Shown in pieces: positions 14,363 to 15,519 of a stretch of 15,519 bases of DNA. A program made the translations under genes and the position numbers. The notes under the pieces were generated by a model. It did not search any database and had not been told where the DNA came from. It saw only the letters and a program-made list of their open reading frames with translations. The stretch is from the NCBI GenBank assembly GCA_026225015.1, contig JAMFRY010000307.1, positions 1 through 15,519 of the forward strand, read 5' to 3'. Origin of the DNA: Alphaproteobacteria bacterium (GTDB lineage: Bacteria; Pseudomonadota; Alphaproteobacteria; Acetobacterales; Acetobacteraceae). Within the stretch, counting starts at the first letter, position 1. Every line of letters starts with the position of its first letter.

Positions 14363-14913
14363 TTCAAGCGCAGCACCGCCATTGGGTTTCCATCCGGCTC
14401 GTGCGGCCGGAGGAAGCGAAGTTGCACATTGCTGCTTGTGCCGGCGGGCAAGAGCAAGCGCAGGTCCACGGGCACCTGCCCAGGCGGCAGTGTGAGTCGC
14501 CTGGCTTCCCCGGCGTTCAACCTCACCCAAATGACCTGGGTGCCTGCAGGCGAGGTATTGGCAAGGGTCACGTCGAGCACCGTTGCGCCGGGCAAGCGCG
14601 GCAGGTTCAGCCAAGCGGTCTTCGCCTGAGTGGTCTGGTTCCAGGGGGGCGCCGCGTTCCAGCCATGCTCAAATACATAACAGGCAGTTGGCTGGGCAAA
14701 CGCGGCTGGGTCGATTTCCGGTTGCGCCAGCGCCCTGACCGCTTCAGCTTCGGCCCCCGGCGCCAGCCAGCAATCGCGGCGGCCTTCAATGTAGAAGTCC
14801 ATGTACATCTGCGACTCGCGCGGAAACCATACGCCCAGCACGCCGACGGCCAGTTCACCGGCCAGCAGGATGGCGCCGATCAAGGCGGCCAACTTTCTAC
14901 ATGAGGAACGCAT
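14350..14913 (-). CDS. Membrane-anchored protein with a beta-sandwich-like C-terminal domain
   Basis: A 187-residue protein of no family I can name firmly. Residues about 7-30 (KLAALIGAILLAGELAVGVL) are one hydrophobic segment after basic residues, so the rest is probably periplasmic and tethered. The C-terminal part (about 85-187) has short amphipathic strands with W/N/P turns (FEHGWNAAPPWNQ, TAWLNLPRLPG, VIWVRLNAGEARRLTLPPG, VDLRLLLPAG, VLRLKWIE). It resembles the beta-sandwich accessory domains, often starting GWHxPE-WxxW, that accompany Acetobacteraceae glycosyltransferases; this is from memory and tentative. The ATG at 14913 is within the last 17 nt of the membrane glycosyltransferase gene, and the stop lies 13 nt inside tgt, so the three are tightly packed. 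The longer upstream reading frame is rejected because it overlaps that gene. Confidence 0.72.
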   Translation of the reverse strand: MRSSCRKLAALIGAILLAGELAVGVLGVWFPRESQMYMDFYIEGRRDCWLAPGAEAEAVRALAQPEIDPAAFAQPTACYVFEHGWNAAPPWNQTTQAKTAWLNLPRLPGATVLDVTLANTSPAGTQVIWVRLNAGEARRLTLPPGQVPVDLRLLLPAGTSSNVQLRFLRPHEPDGNPMAVLRLKWIE

Positions 14914-15519
14914 AGCCCCCCCGCCAGCACCAAGCGAAATAGAGTTGCAACGTGGCGCAGCCGGCCAGGAGGGGGATGAAGAAACGGCGAAACCAGGCCG
15001 ACTGCCAGAGCCAGTCGAACAGGAAAATGACGAACACCGGGTTGGCCAGGACATAGCGCTGCATGGAGACAATCCCGGCAGAGAGCGCCAAAAAGACCGT
15101 GCCCGCCAGCAACAAGCATTCCGGCCACATGCGCAGGTAAAGCAGCCGCAAGCACAAAACCAAGCCGGCCAGCGCGGAATATTCGCTGACGGCGGTGCTC
15201 TGACTATTCTTGGCAAAGGCCCGCCACCAATCATGGGCGTAGCGATTGTCGACCAGTGTGGTCAAGGGCGATCCCGAATGGCGACCCCAGCCCGCCTCGA
15301 TATGGGCAAAAGCCAGGGCATCGCCCATTTGCCCGTAGAGATAGGCCATGAACATAAACAATCCCAGTGGTGCGATGGCGGTTGGCAGCAGGGCATCCGC
15401 GGCGATTGAAATAGCGAGGCGGGGATCGCCGGTGCGCCAAGCCATAGGCCCCCGCGGGATTGCGCCCCACCCGACCAAAAGCGGAAAAACAAAACCCGGT
15501 AAAATTGTTGGGGGAAAAA
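14897..15519 (-). CDS. Polytopic PIG-V-like glycosyltransferase, C-terminal part (5' end off the window)
   Basis: The frame stays open from the right window edge to a TAG at 14899-14897, giving 206 residues of a larger membrane protein. The reading continues sensibly past the first possible start (TTG at 15478), with GFVFPLL directly upstream, so the true start is beyond 15519. There are several hydrophobic segments (LPTAIAPLGLFMFMAYLY, SALAGLVLCLRLLYL, CLLLAGTVFLALSAGIVS, FVIFLFDWLW, FIPLLAGCATLQLYF). GDALAFAHIEAGWGRHSG resembles the GDPLAFxHxQxxWGR segment of PIG-V-type mannosyltransferases, and SMQRYVLANPVF resembles their late SxxRYxL motif. It is probably an inner-membrane enzyme using a polyprenyl-phosphate-sugar; sugar and acceptor are unknown. 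Its end overlaps the next gene by 17 nt. Confidence 0.75.
   Translation of the reverse strand, partial: FPPTILPGFVFPLLVGWGAIPRGPMAWRTGDPRLAISIAADALLPTAIAPLGLFMFMAYLYGQMGDALAFAHIEAGWGRHSGSPLTTLVDNRYAHDWWRAFAKNSQSTAVSEYSALAGLVLCLRLLYLRMWPECLLLAGTVFLALSAGIVSMQRYVLANPVFVIFLFDWLWQSAWFRRFFIPLLAGCATLQLYFAWCWRGGYAFLM

Noticed and set aside
14363..14614. Longer tgt reading frame starting at 14614
   Set aside because: The extra residues are not Tgt-like and fall inside the preceding beta-sandwich protein gene.
13625..14629. Plus-strand open frame of 334 codons opposite tgt
   Set aside because: It lies antisense to an unmistakable tgt with all catalytic and zinc residues, and shows no family features.
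14914..15234. Longer reading frame for the membrane-anchored protein starting at 15234
   Set aside because: The added part is rich in Cys, Ser and Trp and is the out-of-frame image of the membrane glycosyltransferase. The ATG at 14913 gives a normal N-terminal membrane anchor.
1..15519. CRISPR arrays, tRNAs or rRNAs
   Set aside because: I saw no regularly spaced repeats and no tRNA-like or rRNA-like sequence on either strand while reading. No search tool was run.

Overview
The window is GC-rich, gene-dense DNA from a Gram-negative alphaproteobacterium. Protein character suggests Acetobacteraceae-like (Acidocella/Acidiphilium-type) rather than any organism I can name. The evidence is a lipid A gene order (DUF374 acyltransferase, waaA, lpxK), a YcgN-type protein, and a glycosyltransferase set of a kind I associate with that family; this is inference, not a database match. 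Almost every gene is on the minus strand, so the text below follows transcription from right to left.

Right part (15519 to 9321): a surface-glycan neighbourhood. It starts with the C-terminal part of a polytopic PIG-V-like membrane glycosyltransferase that runs off the window edge. Next is a small membrane-anchored protein with a beta-sandwich-like C-terminus, then tRNA-guanine transglycosylase (tgt), whose start lies inside the preceding gene. A large TPR protein with a heptosyltransferase-like (GT9-like) catalytic domain follows. After a short AT-rich promoter region come an undescribed 290-residue protein with two ChW-like ('hydrophobic W') repeats and, 10 bp later, a GT4 glycosyltransferase.

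Middle part (9229 to 5168): a tightly packed lipid A/core block. DUF374 acyltransferase, waaA (Kdo transferase) and lpxK are joined by TTGA overlaps, with TTG starts for waaA and lpxK. A YcgN-family cysteine-cluster protein and a YgjP-like metallopeptidase follow, joined by a TGATG overlap.

Left part (5024 to 1): accessory metabolism and decay. A zinc-independent MDR oxidoreductase and an aldo/keto reductase form a two-gene unit with a TAGTG junction. A 344 bp non-coding stretch with a clean inverted repeat precedes an intact MFS transporter with a strong ribosome binding site. Downstream lies a small dimeric alpha/beta-barrel-like gene broken by a frameshift and an amber codon. Facing it is a TauD/TfdA-type dioxygenase whose 5' end has been replaced by the end of an IS1182-like insertion sequence. 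The left end therefore looks like a small catabolic locus being lost, with only the transporter intact.

I see no RNA genes, CRISPR array or phage genes. The least understood part is the glycan cluster, especially the ChW-like repeat protein coupled to the GT4 enzyme.
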